Of a stretch of DNA of 64,000 bases, positions 16,605-25,765 are shown piece after piece. The stretch's first letter is position 1. Every line of letters begins with the position of its first letter. The DNA comes from Alkalimonas amylolytica (GTDB lineage: Bacteria > Pseudomonadota > Gammaproteobacteria > Enterobacterales > Alteromonadaceae). The position numbers and the translations under genes are program-made. The DNA lies in contig NZ_FNRM01000003.1 of the NCBI RefSeq assembly GCF_900107845.1, positions 410,905 through 474,904 on the forward strand, given 5' to 3'. The notes below the pieces were generated by a model, which saw only the letters and a list, made by a program, of their open reading frames with translations, was not told the DNA's origin and ran no database searches.

Positions 16605-19082
16605 CAAATTGTCTTCAAACAGCTTAAAGATACGGCGGTATTGATCCAACCAGCTGCTAGGCTGCACATAGCCGTGATCTTCGACCGGATAAATCGCCGT
16701 TTCAAAGTGCGGAATTTCCAGCTCGATAAAGCGCTGTACCAGACGCACCACATCCTGGAAGAACACATTGCGATCCACCATAGGTGCGCTGATCAAGAGC
16801 GGATACCGTAAGCCTTCGGCGAAATAGATCGGCGAGCTACGCTCATAGGCAATAGGGTCAATATCCGGGGTATTCAGGATATTGCTGGTGTACGGGTGGT
16901 TGTAATAGGCCCAGTCGCTGACCGGCCGCAGAGCGGCACCGGCTTTAAACAACTCCGGTTCATTAAACATGGCCATGAAGGTCATAAAACCACCATAAGA
17001 GCCACCATAGGTGCCAACCCGGTTGCGATCAACATGGACGTTTTCTACCATCCAGTTCACGCCATCCACCAGATCTTCGACTTCCGGCGTGCCCATCCGA
17101 CGGTAGATAGCGGTGCGCCAATCACGGCCATAGCCTTTCGATGCCCGGTAGTCCATATCCAGCACCACATAACCATGCTGAACCAGCAGATTGTGGAACA
17201 GGAACTCGCGGAAATAGACCGACCAGCCCAAATCGCTGTTTTGCAGATAACCGGCACCGTGATTGAAGATCACTGCACGACGGGGCTCGCCGTCCATGTG
17301 GTTCTCTGGCAGGTACAACTTGGAGTAGACAGGCGCAGCCTGATGACTGGATGGCACAGGTACAATTTGCGGTGCCTGCAACGGCAAGGCTTTAAAAGCA
17401 TCGGAAATGGTATAGGTTAAACGCTGAACATCAGCAGCTGGTTCTGCGCTGGTAACATAAAGCTCATGCGGCTTTAGGTTGTTGGAATAGCGCAACAACA
17501 GGCGGCTTTCATCCGGTGATAGCTGAAAATCAACCGCTCCAGGCAAGTTGGTGACTTGCTGCAGTTGATTGTTGCTAAGCTGCACCCTGAACACATCGTA
17601 CTGGCCCGGATGATTTCGATTGCCTTTGAAATAGATAAAACGGCCATCGCGGGTCAGCACAGGGTTTGCCACTTCAAAGGTACCTTCGGTAAGCTTCTGC
17701 GCCCGACGCTGATTCAGTGCCTTGGTGTACAGATGCGAGTAACCGCTTTCTTCGGACAGGTAATACAAGGTATCACCGGCCGGCAGCCAGCCAAAATCAT
17801 TGAAGGCATAGTTAATCCAGGCGCTGTCGTGCAGACGGTGCTGTGGCACCAGCCGCTTATTGGCAAAATCTACCGTCGCCAGCCAGCGATCTTTGTTATC
17901 GAACGCCTTGAGCATTACTGCCACCTGATTGCCTTGTGCATTCCAACGCATCGCGCTTTGTGTCCAGTACCAATCCGTCATCAAGCCAATATCGCGGATC
18001 ACTTTTTCACTGCGATAACGCTCGCCACGGGCAAGGGCATTTTCCGTTTTGACCTCTTTGAGCACATCCTCATTGTAACCGGGCAAGCTGGTGTAGCTTA
18101 AAGTATGCTGGCTACCATCGCTGAGATCCACCAGAATCAACTGTTGTGGCAAGGGCTTGAAATCATGCACCCTGCGACGCACCGACTCGGCAATGATGTC
18201 ACCGCTTGGCGTGATGTAGTTCGGCATAATATCGCGATCACTGCTGCTTTGTTGATCACGAATGGCCACCAACAGGAAGTTGCCCTGCGGCGACAGACTG
18301 GCATCGACAATATGTTTGTCTTTGCCGACATAAATACTCTGCGGCGGCATTGCAGGGTTGTACTGCCTTAATTCCTGCTCCTGTTGATGGCGCTCGGTGC
18401 GGTTACGCTGCTGCAAAGCAACAAACTCCAGCAGCTTGTGCTGCTCTTGAGCTAAATAACTTTCTGGTACGCTAGGCGCCTTAGGCGCATCTTCTGTACG
18501 AATACTGAATAGCTGTTCAGTCAGACCTGTGGTTGGATCCACCGCAAAATACAGCCAACCACTGCGATAGGCCAGCCGACCATCGGTTAAAAACTGCAGG
18601 TGACTTTGCCGGTCCTGACTGCGTGTCAGTTGACGGATGGTACCGCTTTGACTGTCTTTAACAAATACATTGCCCTGAAAAATATAGGCTTGCAGCTGAC
18701 CGTCGCTGGAATACACCGCATCGGCTGCGCCCATCTGATGCACTTCAGCCAGAGATACTAAGGTCCCGTTATCCCGGTTAGATTCCGTCACTGAGCGCTT
18801 GTACCAGTCACGGATTTCACTACCTTCACGCTTGCGCTGGTAATAAATAAACTGACTGTCTGCAGACCAGAACTCATTTTCCGGTTGGCGACCCAACCAA
18901 TCCGGATCGGCCATAATCTGTTCCATGGTTAGCCGGATGCTGGCATCAGTCGCATAAACTTGCTCCAGCTGAATGGTTTCAATTCGGTGAGTAAGCCGTT
19001 CGTTTTTGGCATGCACAGAAGAGGTGGCCATACAGGCACCTGCCAGTGCAACCGCCAGTATCGAGGTTGTCAGTAGTTTCAT
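16602..19082 (-). CDS. S9 family prolyl oligopeptidase / dipeptidyl-peptidase IV-like
   Basis: An 826-residue exported serine peptidase. Residues 1-25 form a signal peptide ending SSVHA. The middle is a beta-propeller of DPP IV type, with segments such as FIYFKGNRNHPGQYDVFRVQ. The C-terminal alpha/beta-hydrolase has the nucleophile in GTYGGSYGGFM (Ser ~694), Asp in SAPMVDRN (~769) and His in VEDHGYV (~803). It likely cleaves short peptides in the periplasm. I chose the ATG at 19082, where a normal signal peptide begins; an ATG 18 codons earlier adds an unlikely extension. Its TAA stop lies in the end of the repeat element. Confidence 0.9.
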   Translation of the reverse strand: MKLLTTSILAVALAGACMATSSVHAKNERLTHRIETIQLEQVYATDASIRLTMEQIMADPDWLGRQPENEFWSADSQFIYYQRKREGSEIRDWYKRSVTESNRDNGTLVSLAEVHQMGAADAVYSSDGQLQAYIFQGNVFVKDSQSGTIRQLTRSQDRQSHLQFLTDGRLAYRSGWLYFAVDPTTGLTEQLFSIRTEDAPKAPSVPESYLAQEQHKLLEFVALQQRNRTERHQQEQELRQYNPAMPPQSIYVGKDKHIVDASLSPQGNFLLVAIRDQQSSSDRDIMPNYITPSGDIIAESVRRRVHDFKPLPQQLILVDLSDGSQHTLSYTSLPGYNEDVLKEVKTENALARGERYRSEKVIRDIGLMTDWYWTQSAMRWNAQGNQVAVMLKAFDNKDRWLATVDFANKRLVPQHRLHDSAWINYAFNDFGWLPAGDTLYYLSEESGYSHLYTKALNQRRAQKLTEGTFEVANPVLTRDGRFIYFKGNRNHPGQYDVFRVQLSNNQLQQVTNLPGAVDFQLSPDESRLLLRYSNNLKPHELYVTSAEPAADVQRLTYTISDAFKALPLQAPQIVPVPSSHQAAPVYSKLYLPENHMDGEPRRAVIFNHGAGYLQNSDLGWSVYFREFLFHNLLVQHGYVVLDMDYRASKGYGRDWRTAIYRRMGTPEVEDLVDGVNWMVENVHVDRNRVGTYGGSYGGFMTFMAMFNEPELFKAGAALRPVSDWAYYNHPYTSNILNTPDIDPIAYERSSPIYFAEGLRYPLLISAPMVDRNVFFQDVVRLVQRFIELEIPHFETAIYPVEDHGYVQPSSWLDQYRRIFKLFEDNL

Positions 19083-19246
19083 AGTGGCACTTTTATGATT
19101 ATGGGTATGGTTGTTGGAATAGCACCATTTATACAAAGGCTAAGGTCAGGATGCAAGCAATGCGGGTTCAAGCGGGGTAGAAACAAGATTAGCGCCCAAC
19201 CGTACTGCTCTTAACCAGATGGGCACTCATTAGATTGCAACGCTTA

Positions 19247-19852
19247 TCAGGCAGCCAATTTACGACTCAGTTCACCGATACGCTGCTCTGCTTTTTCCAG
19301 CGCAGCTTTAGCAGCCTCCTCGCCCATATTCAGGCCTTCCGCATAGATAAAGTACTGCTCACTAAGACCAATAAAGTTGAAAAACTGCTGTAAAAACGGT
19401 GTTTGGCTATCTGCATTTGTGCCCTGATAGATACCGCCACGGGTTGCGAAAACAACAACCGGTTTATCGGACAGCAAACCAACCGGCCCTTGCTCAGTGT
19501 ACTTAAAGGTAACACCAGCACGAGCTACCCGGTCAAACAAAGCTTTTAACTGACTTGGCACACCAAAATTGTACATAGGTACGCCTAACACAATCGCATC
19601 GGCTTGATGAATACGGGCAATCAGATCATCCGAATGACGAGCCAGAGCAGCCTGCTCCAAAGAGCGATCGGCTTCCGGGGTCATCCAGGCTGCAATTTCA
19701 TTCATTTCCAAATGAGGCAGTGGCTGACTGGCCAAATCAATGCGATCCAATTGGACGTCGGCAGGCAACTTAGTAAGAAATTGTGCAACAAGCTGGCTCG
19801 ATTTACCTGCTTTACCGCTGATAGAGCTCTCAATCACTAAAACTGTTCTCAT
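19247..19852 (-). CDS. azoR: FMN-dependent NADH-azoreductase
   Basis: A 201-residue flavodoxin-fold protein of the AzoR family, which reduces quinones and azo compounds with NADH. It has the N-terminal FMN-phosphate loop VIESSISGKAGKSSQLV, the PMYNFGVPSQLKALFDRVAR segment (~residues 94-113) and VFATRGGIYQG (~140-150). I set the start at 19852, where AGGAG precedes the ATG at proper spacing; the longer reading adds an untypical extension. It lies 170 bases from the divergent sigma factor gene, which might make it part of an oxidative-stress neighbourhood, but no shared control is shown. Confidence 0.93.
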   Translation of the reverse strand: MRTVLVIESSISGKAGKSSQLVAQFLTKLPADVQLDRIDLASQPLPHLEMNEIAAWMTPEADRSLEQAALARHSDDLIARIHQADAIVLGVPMYNFGVPSQLKALFDRVARAGVTFKYTEQGPVGLLSDKPVVVFATRGGIYQGTNADSQTPFLQQFFNFIGLSEQYFIYAEGLNMGEEAAKAALEKAEQRIGELSRKLAA

Positions 19853-20022
19853 AATAGGTCTCCTAGTGGTTAATGGCTGCATGATACATCAACAAAAAAG
19901 AATAAAAACCAGAAAATATCATAGCTATCTTTCGATAAAATGAAATGAATCAGTTTAGTGATTACGCTCGTATAAGGTGGTGATCTATCCACTGGCAACC
20001 TTTGCACAATTAGGAAAGACGA

Positions 20023-20685
20023 ATGATGTTGAATTTAGCATCCACTCAGAGGCATGATGGGACCACACCAGCACAACGTGAGCCCGGAATGTCGACGAAC
20101 GATGAAAATGCCCCAGAGATCCGTACCGGTCAATGGGAGGATGCACTTAGTTTTGTCGCTGTACATCAAGACAAAGCTGCTTACTCTGAACTGTTTAGCT
20201 ATTTTGCACCCCGCCTGAAAGCTTTTGGCATGAAGATGTTTGGCAACGAACAGCAAGCTTTGGAGATGGTGCAAGACACCATGCTTAATGTGTGGCGAAA
20301 AGCCCGGCTGTTTGATCCAAGCCGAGGCTGCGCTTCGACCTGGATTTTTACTATTGCCCGTAATGTCCGCTTCGATATGTTACGCAAAAAGCAAAGCCGT
20401 AAAGACGATATCAGCGCCGACGACCTCTGGTACGACGGCAATTACCCTGAGCAGGAAGACTCAGGCAGCCATCAATGGGATACCGTTTTGATGACTGAAA
20501 AGTTGGCACCACACTTTGATCGCCTGCCCGAAGCTCAGCGTTTAGTGATGGTAAAAGTGTATTTAGAAGAAAAGTCGCATCAGGAAGTTTCGGATGAACT
20601 GGCCATTCCGTTAGGTACGGTGAAATCACGAATTCGTCTGGCACTGGATCGTTTGAGAGAGGCACTCGATGACACACGCAGTTAA
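20023..20685 (+). CDS. ECF RNA polymerase sigma factor, ECF11/RpoE type
   Basis: A 220-residue ECF sigma factor with an N-terminal extension of about 45 residues. Region 2 (~48-120) contains ALEMVQDTMLNVWRKARLF and STWIFTIARNVRFDMLRKK. Region 4 (~160-215) contains HQEVSDELAIPLGTVKSRIR. It is paired with a ChrR-type anti-sigma gene that overlaps its 3' end by 17 bases, the hallmark of the ECF11 group, known in Rhodobacter for the singlet-oxygen response. AGGA precedes the ATG at 20023. A TGATCT hexamer upstream (near 19980) could be part of an autoregulated promoter, but the -10 is unclear. Confidence 0.9.
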   Translation: MMLNLASTQRHDGTTPAQREPGMSTNDENAPEIRTGQWEDALSFVAVHQDKAAYSELFSYFAPRLKAFGMKMFGNEQQALEMVQDTMLNVWRKARLFDPSRGCASTWIFTIARNVRFDMLRKKQSRKDDISADDLWYDGNYPEQEDSGSHQWDTVLMTEKLAPHFDRLPEAQRLVMVKVYLEEKSHQEVSDELAIPLGTVKSRIRLALDRLREALDDTRS

Positions 20686-21352
20686 ATATCATCCGGGCAT
20701 TCCGCTACTGGAACAATACGTGGAGGGCACATTGGAAGCCGATGTTGCTCTGGCGGTATCCGCCCACATTGATTTGTGCCCACATTGCCAACAACTTTGT
20801 TTGGATCTTTCCGCTGAACAAGGTTTGATGTTGGAGAAATCAGCCCCAGCTGCTGAGCTTGATGCCACGGATCTGGATCAGATGCTGGCTGATATTATGG
20901 CACAGCCGCAGTGGAATGGTCGTGAGCTAAACACCCAGCCACAGGGCCCGGTTCAGGTGCAATTAAAAGACAAAACCTTTACGGTACCACGTGCTTTAGC
21001 GCGGCTGGTTGAGCAGCAAACCAAATGGACCCAACTTGGCAGCATTGCAAATGCTAAGCTGCCAGCGGGTGACAAACGCCATGTGTCGCTGCTTTATATC
21101 GATAAAGATACCGCTATTCCGCAGCACACCCACAAGGGGCTTGAAATTACCCTGGTGTTGAGTGGCCGCATTGTCGATGAAAAGGGCAGTTATGGTGTGG
21201 GCGATATTTTGATCAACACGCCCGACGATACCCATACGCCGCGCACCTTGCCGGATGAGGACTGTTTGTGTCTGTCGGTGTTAAGCGCGCCTCTGCAATT
21301 TAACAAAGGCATTACCCGTTTATTGAATCCACTTCAGCACTTGTTTTACTAA
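20669..21352 (+). CDS. chrR: ChrR family zinc anti-sigma factor with cupin domain
   Basis: A 227-residue cytoplasmic anti-sigma factor. The N-terminal domain has the zinc set His8, His33, Cys37, Cys40 (HIDLCPHC), which lines up with His6, His31, Cys35, Cys38 of Rhodobacter ChrR. The C-terminal cupin domain (~105-215) carries HTHKGLEITLVLSG and DDTHTPRTL with likely metal-binding histidines. In the family the first domain binds the sigma factor and the cupin is needed to sense singlet oxygen or peroxides. The gene overlaps the sigma gene by 17 bases, so the two are translationally coupled. Confidence 0.92.
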   Translation: MTHAVKYHPGIPLLEQYVEGTLEADVALAVSAHIDLCPHCQQLCLDLSAEQGLMLEKSAPAAELDATDLDQMLADIMAQPQWNGRELNTQPQGPVQVQLKDKTFTVPRALARLVEQQTKWTQLGSIANAKLPAGDKRHVSLLYIDKDTAIPQHTHKGLEITLVLSGRIVDEKGSYGVGDILINTPDDTHTPRTLPDEDCLCLSVLSAPLQFNKGITRLLNPLQHLFY

Positions 21353-21371
21353 ATCAACACCCAACCTTTTA

Positions 21372-21396
21372 GGGCCAGTATGCGCTGGCCCATTTT
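21372..21396 (+). terminator. Terminator after the sigma/anti-sigma pair
   Basis: A 7-bp stem GGGCCAG/CTGGCCC (21372-21378 with 21385-21391) with a six-base loop, followed by ATTTTT on the plus strand. Confidence 0.75.
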
Positions 21397-23646
21397 TCAA
21401 CTAATAAGCGCCATACCACCTTTTAAATTGTACAACTGACGAAAACCCAATCGTGCTAATACCTGGCAGGCAACCAAGCTACGATTGCCGGTGCGGCACA
21501 CCATTAGTAAAGGGGTATCCAGCTGCCAATCGGCATGACTGAGCAAATGGCATAGCTTGGACAAAGGTACCTCACGTACGTTGCAGCCAGTCGGCAAATA
21601 AGGAGCCAAAGCACCCGCACTCTGCTCATGCGGTTCGCGCACATCTACTACCTGCAGATGTGGTTGCAAACGTATAAATTCTTCCAACTGTTCCGGTGCA
21701 ATGGTCGCCTTGGCATCTGTTGGCATGACTTCGACCAAACCACAAAAATGCTGTTCCAGCGCTTGCAGTTGACAAGCCTGGGCATTAGTGACTTGCTGCC
21801 AGTCATCACTCGCTAGCTCATCGTGCAACAGAGATCGTAACAACGGCTGCTCATCGCAGGCAATTGAGAGGGTGGTGAAAAAGCGCTGAGCGCAATCGTG
21901 ACTGGATAGCAATAAAGTATCCGGCTGAATATGCTGCTGCAGACGCTGCACACTGCGTTGCAAGGCTTTGGCATCGCCACCAGCCAAGTCAGTTCGTCCT
22001 ACCCCGCCAGGTAACAGCAAGTCACCGACAAAAGCGGCTCTCAGCACGTCCTGCTGATACAGCAGGTAACTGCTGGCACCGGGGCAATGACCTGGTGTGT
22101 CCAGGCGCTGTAAGCAATACTGACCACAAAGCAGCTCATTCGTTTCTGCAGGCCACCCCAGAGCATCGGTGGGATGGCGACAATCCAGCTGCAATAAGGT
22201 ACAAAGCTCAGTACGGACCGAAGCATGGTCAGGGTGCTGATGCGTATCCAGCACCGCTTTTAGCTGCAATTGCTGGCCCTGTATCATCGCCTGCAAACGG
22301 CCCAGCAATGGGAGCGCAGCATCAATTACTACCGCAGCCCGGGTTTCAGGGCAGACCAGCAGATAACTGCACAAACCTTCATGTTTTAATTGCGTCAGTC
22401 CCTTGATATGCCACTCGAGCGTGGGGGTGGCGTCTGTCAGCACCAGACAATGCTTTTGCACAACTGCCGCCAACTCACGGATGCGCTGACAAGCCTGCAG
22501 GCACTCGACCGGTGTCATCGCCGGGCCAAAAGATAGCCTGATTGAGCCTTGCGAGCGCCAAGCTTCCAGACCCATGGCATCCAATACAAAACTGCTGGGT
22601 ACTTTCGAGCTGCAGGCAGAGCCTGAGCTGACACGAATGCCGGCAGCATCAAACAAGTCCATAATGTCTTTGCTGTAAAAGCCAGGCACCGAGAAGTTAA
22701 TCGTGGTAGGCACGCAATAAGGCGCATCGCTGTTAAGCACCAATTCTGGAAACACCTGTCGCAAAGCCGCCAGCAAATCGGCCCGGTATTGCCAGAGCTG
22801 CTCTACTGGCTGAAACACCGAGCCCTCTGTCTTTAACAGCTCACTGAAAATAGCGTGCAAGGCTGCGACACCAGGCAGGTTTTCAGTACCAGAACGTAAA
22901 CCGCTTTCCTGACCACCACCAACCACCAGCGGTTGGTAACTGGTGCCAGCACGCAGATACAAAAAACCAATACCTTTAGGTCCATAGAGCTTATGGCCGC
23001 TAAAAGGAGCATAGTCGATGCTGGTATCTTGTAAACTCAGCGTCATTTTCCCGAGCGCCTGCACGCAATCGACCAACCAGGGAATATCAGATCGTACGGC
23101 ACGAATGCATTGCTCTAACGCTGCTAAGTCCTGCTGTACACCGGTTTCATTATTGGCCGCCATGGTGCAGATCACCGTGGCTTTGGGCAACTGCTGACGA
23201 ATAAAATCCAAATCCAGCAAACCGTTTTGATCCACCGGTATAGCGCACAAGGTCGCATTGAGTCCCAGCACCTGATTCCAGTGCTGCAAACTTTGCGGAA
23301 TAGCCTTGTGCTCGGTTGCTCCATACAGCAGCAAGGTGTCCGGACCAACGCGGCCCTCGGCTTTGGCTTTGCTAAGCGCTGATAACACCGAAGCCTGAAT
23401 GCCTTCGGTTGCCCCTGAGGTGAAAATGATGTCGCCAGCACCGGCACCCACCAACTTACGCGCCAGTTGGCGGGTTGCTTCCAGCTCAACCTTGGCTTTG
23501 ATGCCAGTGGCATGGGTGCTGCTCGGGTTACCAAAACATTGCATCATGTGATGTTGCACCGCCTCAGCCGCACAGGGCAGCACCGGCGTAGTGGCATTGT
23601 TATCCAGGTAAATTTCAGCACGGTTGGCAGACAAAAGTGGTTTCAT
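21397..23646 (-). CDS. Three-domain fusion: cysteine desulfurase - metallo-beta-lactamase (persulfide dioxygenase-like) - rhodanese
   Basis: A 749-residue protein. Residues ~1-390 are a NifS/IscS-class cysteine desulfurase: PLP lysine in SGHKLYGPKGIGFLY (~219) and catalytic cysteine in SSGSACSSK (~344). Residues ~405-630 are an ETHE1-like metallo-beta-lactamase domain with THQHPDH (~469), GHCPGASSYLLY, GDLLLPGGVGRTDL and a terminal SHD. Residues ~647-749 are a rhodanese with active-site loop CRTGNRS. All catalytic residues look intact. A protein with these parts could lift sulfur from cysteine, oxidise a persulfide and transfer sulfur. I chose the ATG at 23646; upstream residues are untypical. 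Confidence 0.88.
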   Translation of the reverse strand: MKPLLSANRAEIYLDNNATTPVLPCAAEAVQHHMMQCFGNPSSTHATGIKAKVELEATRQLARKLVGAGAGDIIFTSGATEGIQASVLSALSKAKAEGRVGPDTLLLYGATEHKAIPQSLQHWNQVLGLNATLCAIPVDQNGLLDLDFIRQQLPKATVICTMAANNETGVQQDLAALEQCIRAVRSDIPWLVDCVQALGKMTLSLQDTSIDYAPFSGHKLYGPKGIGFLYLRAGTSYQPLVVGGGQESGLRSGTENLPGVAALHAIFSELLKTEGSVFQPVEQLWQYRADLLAALRQVFPELVLNSDAPYCVPTTINFSVPGFYSKDIMDLFDAAGIRVSSGSACSSKVPSSFVLDAMGLEAWRSQGSIRLSFGPAMTPVECLQACQRIRELAAVVQKHCLVLTDATPTLEWHIKGLTQLKHEGLCSYLLVCPETRAAVVIDAALPLLGRLQAMIQGQQLQLKAVLDTHQHPDHASVRTELCTLLQLDCRHPTDALGWPAETNELLCGQYCLQRLDTPGHCPGASSYLLYQQDVLRAAFVGDLLLPGGVGRTDLAGGDAKALQRSVQRLQQHIQPDTLLLSSHDCAQRFFTTLSIACDEQPLLRSLLHDELASDDWQQVTNAQACQLQALEQHFCGLVEVMPTDAKATIAPEQLEEFIRLQPHLQVVDVREPHEQSAGALAPYLPTGCNVREVPLSKLCHLLSHADWQLDTPLLMVCRTGNRSLVACQVLARLGFRQLYNLKGGMALIS

Positions 23647-23670
23647 AGCGACCCAACATATAACCAAAAA

Positions 23671-23683
23671 GAATATGATATTC
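23671..23683. promoter_or_regulatory. Dyad GAATATGATATTC upstream of the sulfur fusion gene
   Basis: A perfect 13-base dyad (6-bp arms around a central G) sits 25 bases before the start codon, where it would overlap a promoter or transcription start. It has the look of a dimeric repressor site. The protein that binds it is unknown. Confidence 0.3.
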
Positions 23684-23744
23684 CTTTAAATGATACGTGG
23701 CTTTTACTCACTCGACAAGGCTTGCTGCAGCGATGACGAACAAT

Positions 23745-23774
23745 AAAAAAGCGAGCTGTTTGGCTCGCTTTTTT
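23745..23774 (-). terminator. Terminator of the ccm-mlaA operon
   Basis: GCGAGC/GCTCGC stem (23751-23756 with 23763-23768), flanked by six A on one side and six T on the other. It lies just after the mlaA stop and reads as a terminator on the minus strand; it would also work on the plus strand. Confidence 0.88.
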
Positions 23775-23777
23775 AAC

Positions 23778-24560
23778 TCAGAAGAACTCGTCCAGATAAG
23801 AGTCGTCGTACTCCTCTTGCTCTGGCGGATTGCCGTCGTAAATTTCGAACAAGCGATTTTGCAAGTAGGCCTCACGAATAAAAGCGTAGGGATCGAACGA
23901 GTCCTCCAGCAGATGCTCCATCGCCATGGCTTTTTCACGCTGGGTCAGACCGCTCAGCACATAACGTGTAATGGTTAGAGGGGTATTAAACAAACCAAGG
24001 GGTGAGTAGAGTGCATCCACCAAATCGCCGCCAGTATCCCGGATGGTTGAAGGGCCTCGGGCTGGCACCATTAAGAAGGATCCCTCCCCCACGCCCCACA
24101 CTGCCAGGGTTTGACCGAAGTCTTCCCGTCGTTCGTTCAAACCAATTTTGGTGGCAACATCAAACAGGCCAAACACGCCGATGGTGCTATTGACCAAAAA
24201 GCGGCCGGCGCTCACGGCCATGCTAGCAGGCTTGGCTTGCAGGGCGGCATTGACGAAACTATCCGGCTCACGCAAATTGCTCAAAAAGTTATCCACGCCA
24301 CGCCGGGCCGGTGTGGGAACCACAGCCATATAGCCAACGGTAGCCGGTCGTAGCAAGTTTGGATCGAGAATTTCATAGTTCAGCTCCCACATGGCACGGT
24401 TAAAACCTTCCAGTGAGTCGCGTGGATCTTTCTCCACCACTTGCTCTTTCGGCGCGCTGGCGCAGGCAAGTAAGCCAAAAGCCAGACAACACACGCTAGC
24501 CAGCTTAAAAAAATGCTTTGTGTTCAAGATCCTTCCTCTGTATTTAAGCCAATAAACCAT
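23778..24560 (-). CDS. mlaA: MlaA family outer-membrane lipoprotein (VacJ)
   Basis: A 260-residue MlaA protein, the outer-membrane part of the Mla system that removes mislocalised phospholipids from the outer leaflet. It has a lipobox in FGLLACAS, then DSLEGFNRAMWELNYEILD and the family core YMAVVPTPARRGVDNFLSNLREP. The C terminus is acidic and phenylalanine-ended. The ATG at 24560 overlaps the ccmI stop (TAATG), but a TTG at 24527 has the better ribosome site (AGGAAGG) and gives a more usual signal peptide; either is possible. It is probably co-transcribed with ccm. The mlaFEDCB genes are not here. Confidence 0.93.
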   Translation of the reverse strand: MVYWLKYRGRILNTKHFFKLASVCCLAFGLLACASAPKEQVVEKDPRDSLEGFNRAMWELNYEILDPNLLRPATVGYMAVVPTPARRGVDNFLSNLREPDSFVNAALQAKPASMAVSAGRFLVNSTIGVFGLFDVATKIGLNERREDFGQTLAVWGVGEGSFLMVPARGPSTIRDTGGDLVDALYSPLGLFNTPLTITRYVLSGLTQREKAMAMEHLLEDSFDPYAFIREAYLQNRLFEIYDGNPPEQEEYDDSYLDEFF

Positions 24561-25765
24561 TACTCAGCTTTCAGCCGCAGCGATACCTGAACCTTGCCAT
24601 CACTGAATAATTGCGGCGCCGAGACCACTTCAAAACTGCCTTGCCGATCATCCACAGAACCACTGGGTGAAAAGCGGGCTACCACTTCCACATCATCAAT
24701 ACTGGCTAAGGTCCAGCCTGGCTGCATGGCCATCTCTTCGGTCAGCATCAGCTGTAATTCACCGGCAGGTACCGGAATACGCTGTGCCGCTACAGGTAAC
24801 GCCGGGCCATCTGGTTGGCGAACAAACACAAACACACTGGCATCCGGATACTGCTGACGCAAAGACGGATCTACATCCAGGGTTAACAGCACCAAGCGCT
24901 CTTGCCGTACACTGACTTCGTGCCCTAACGCTTGTAGCTTCTCAAGCACCACAGCGTAACGCGGATCAGTGGTTGGCAGCCGATCGAGCAAAATGGTCCA
25001 GGCCGCAGCAGCTTCGGCCATATCCCCTTTTTCGTAAGCCACAAAGGCAAGCAAAGACAAGGCATCCAGATTATCCGGCTCAGCCGTTAAAGCCCGGGCC
25101 AAAGCGCGGCCAGCTTTGGCCAGCTTATCATCCCCACCAACCACCAACAGGGCCTGACTGTAACTTATCAAAAGTGCCGGCCGGTTTGGCGTCATCTGCA
25201 AGGCTTTTTCAAACGCATCGATAGCATCCATCATAAAACCTTGCGACAACCAAATGCGCCCTAACAAAAACCAGGCTGCGGCATCATCCCCATCGCGCGC
25301 CAGCTTGGTGCGAAGGGCCAAGCCAAAACGCGCCAGTTCCTGCTCACTCAGCGGCTCGCCATGCTCCAGCAAGGCGCGCTCACCATATTCGGGTAGCTTT
25401 TGCTGCGCCAATTGCCAGTCGGCCAGCTCACGATAATGGCCATTCCAACTGTAAATACCGGCTACCATCACTAGCAGAGCAGTACTCAAGCCACCGTACC
25501 AGCGCCAGCTGTTTTGGGATGCTTTTAACTGCACCGCTTTGGCTTCTTGCTCCAGAAATTGCTGTTTCAGTTCATTGGCAGCACTATCAAAGTCCTGTTC
25601 AGCCAACTCGCCAGCATCCCGTGCTGTCGCCAGCAAATCCATGCGCTCAGCAAATAATTGCGCTGGAGTTTGCTGCTCACCAGCTCTGGCACTGCGTGGC
25701 CAGGCCATAAATACCACACTCAGGGCCAGCATCAACACTGTCCCTAGTAGCAACTGCCACATCAT
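24560..25765 (-). CDS. ccmI: Cytochrome c maturation protein CcmI
   Basis: A 401-residue CcmI (the C-terminal part of E. coli CcmH). Two membrane segments (~residues 5-23 and ~89-107) flank a cytoplasmic loop; a periplasmic TPR domain follows, with ALLEHGEPLSEQELARFGLA and repeats around residues 160-260. It chaperones apocytochrome c to the CcmFH haem ligase. The C-terminal ~110 residues form a beta-rich extension containing LDVDPSLRQQYPDASVFVFV. It starts on the last base of ccmH and ends on the first base of mlaA. Confidence 0.93.
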   Translation of the reverse strand: MMWQLLLGTVLMLALSVVFMAWPRSARAGEQQTPAQLFAERMDLLATARDAGELAEQDFDSAANELKQQFLEQEAKAVQLKASQNSWRWYGGLSTALLVMVAGIYSWNGHYRELADWQLAQQKLPEYGERALLEHGEPLSEQELARFGLALRTKLARDGDDAAAWFLLGRIWLSQGFMMDAIDAFEKALQMTPNRPALLISYSQALLVVGGDDKLAKAGRALARALTAEPDNLDALSLLAFVAYEKGDMAEAAAAWTILLDRLPTTDPRYAVVLEKLQALGHEVSVRQERLVLLTLDVDPSLRQQYPDASVFVFVRQPDGPALPVAAQRIPVPAGELQLMLTEEMAMQPGWTLASIDDVEVVARFSPSGSVDDRQGSFEVVSAPQLFSDGKVQVSLRLKAE

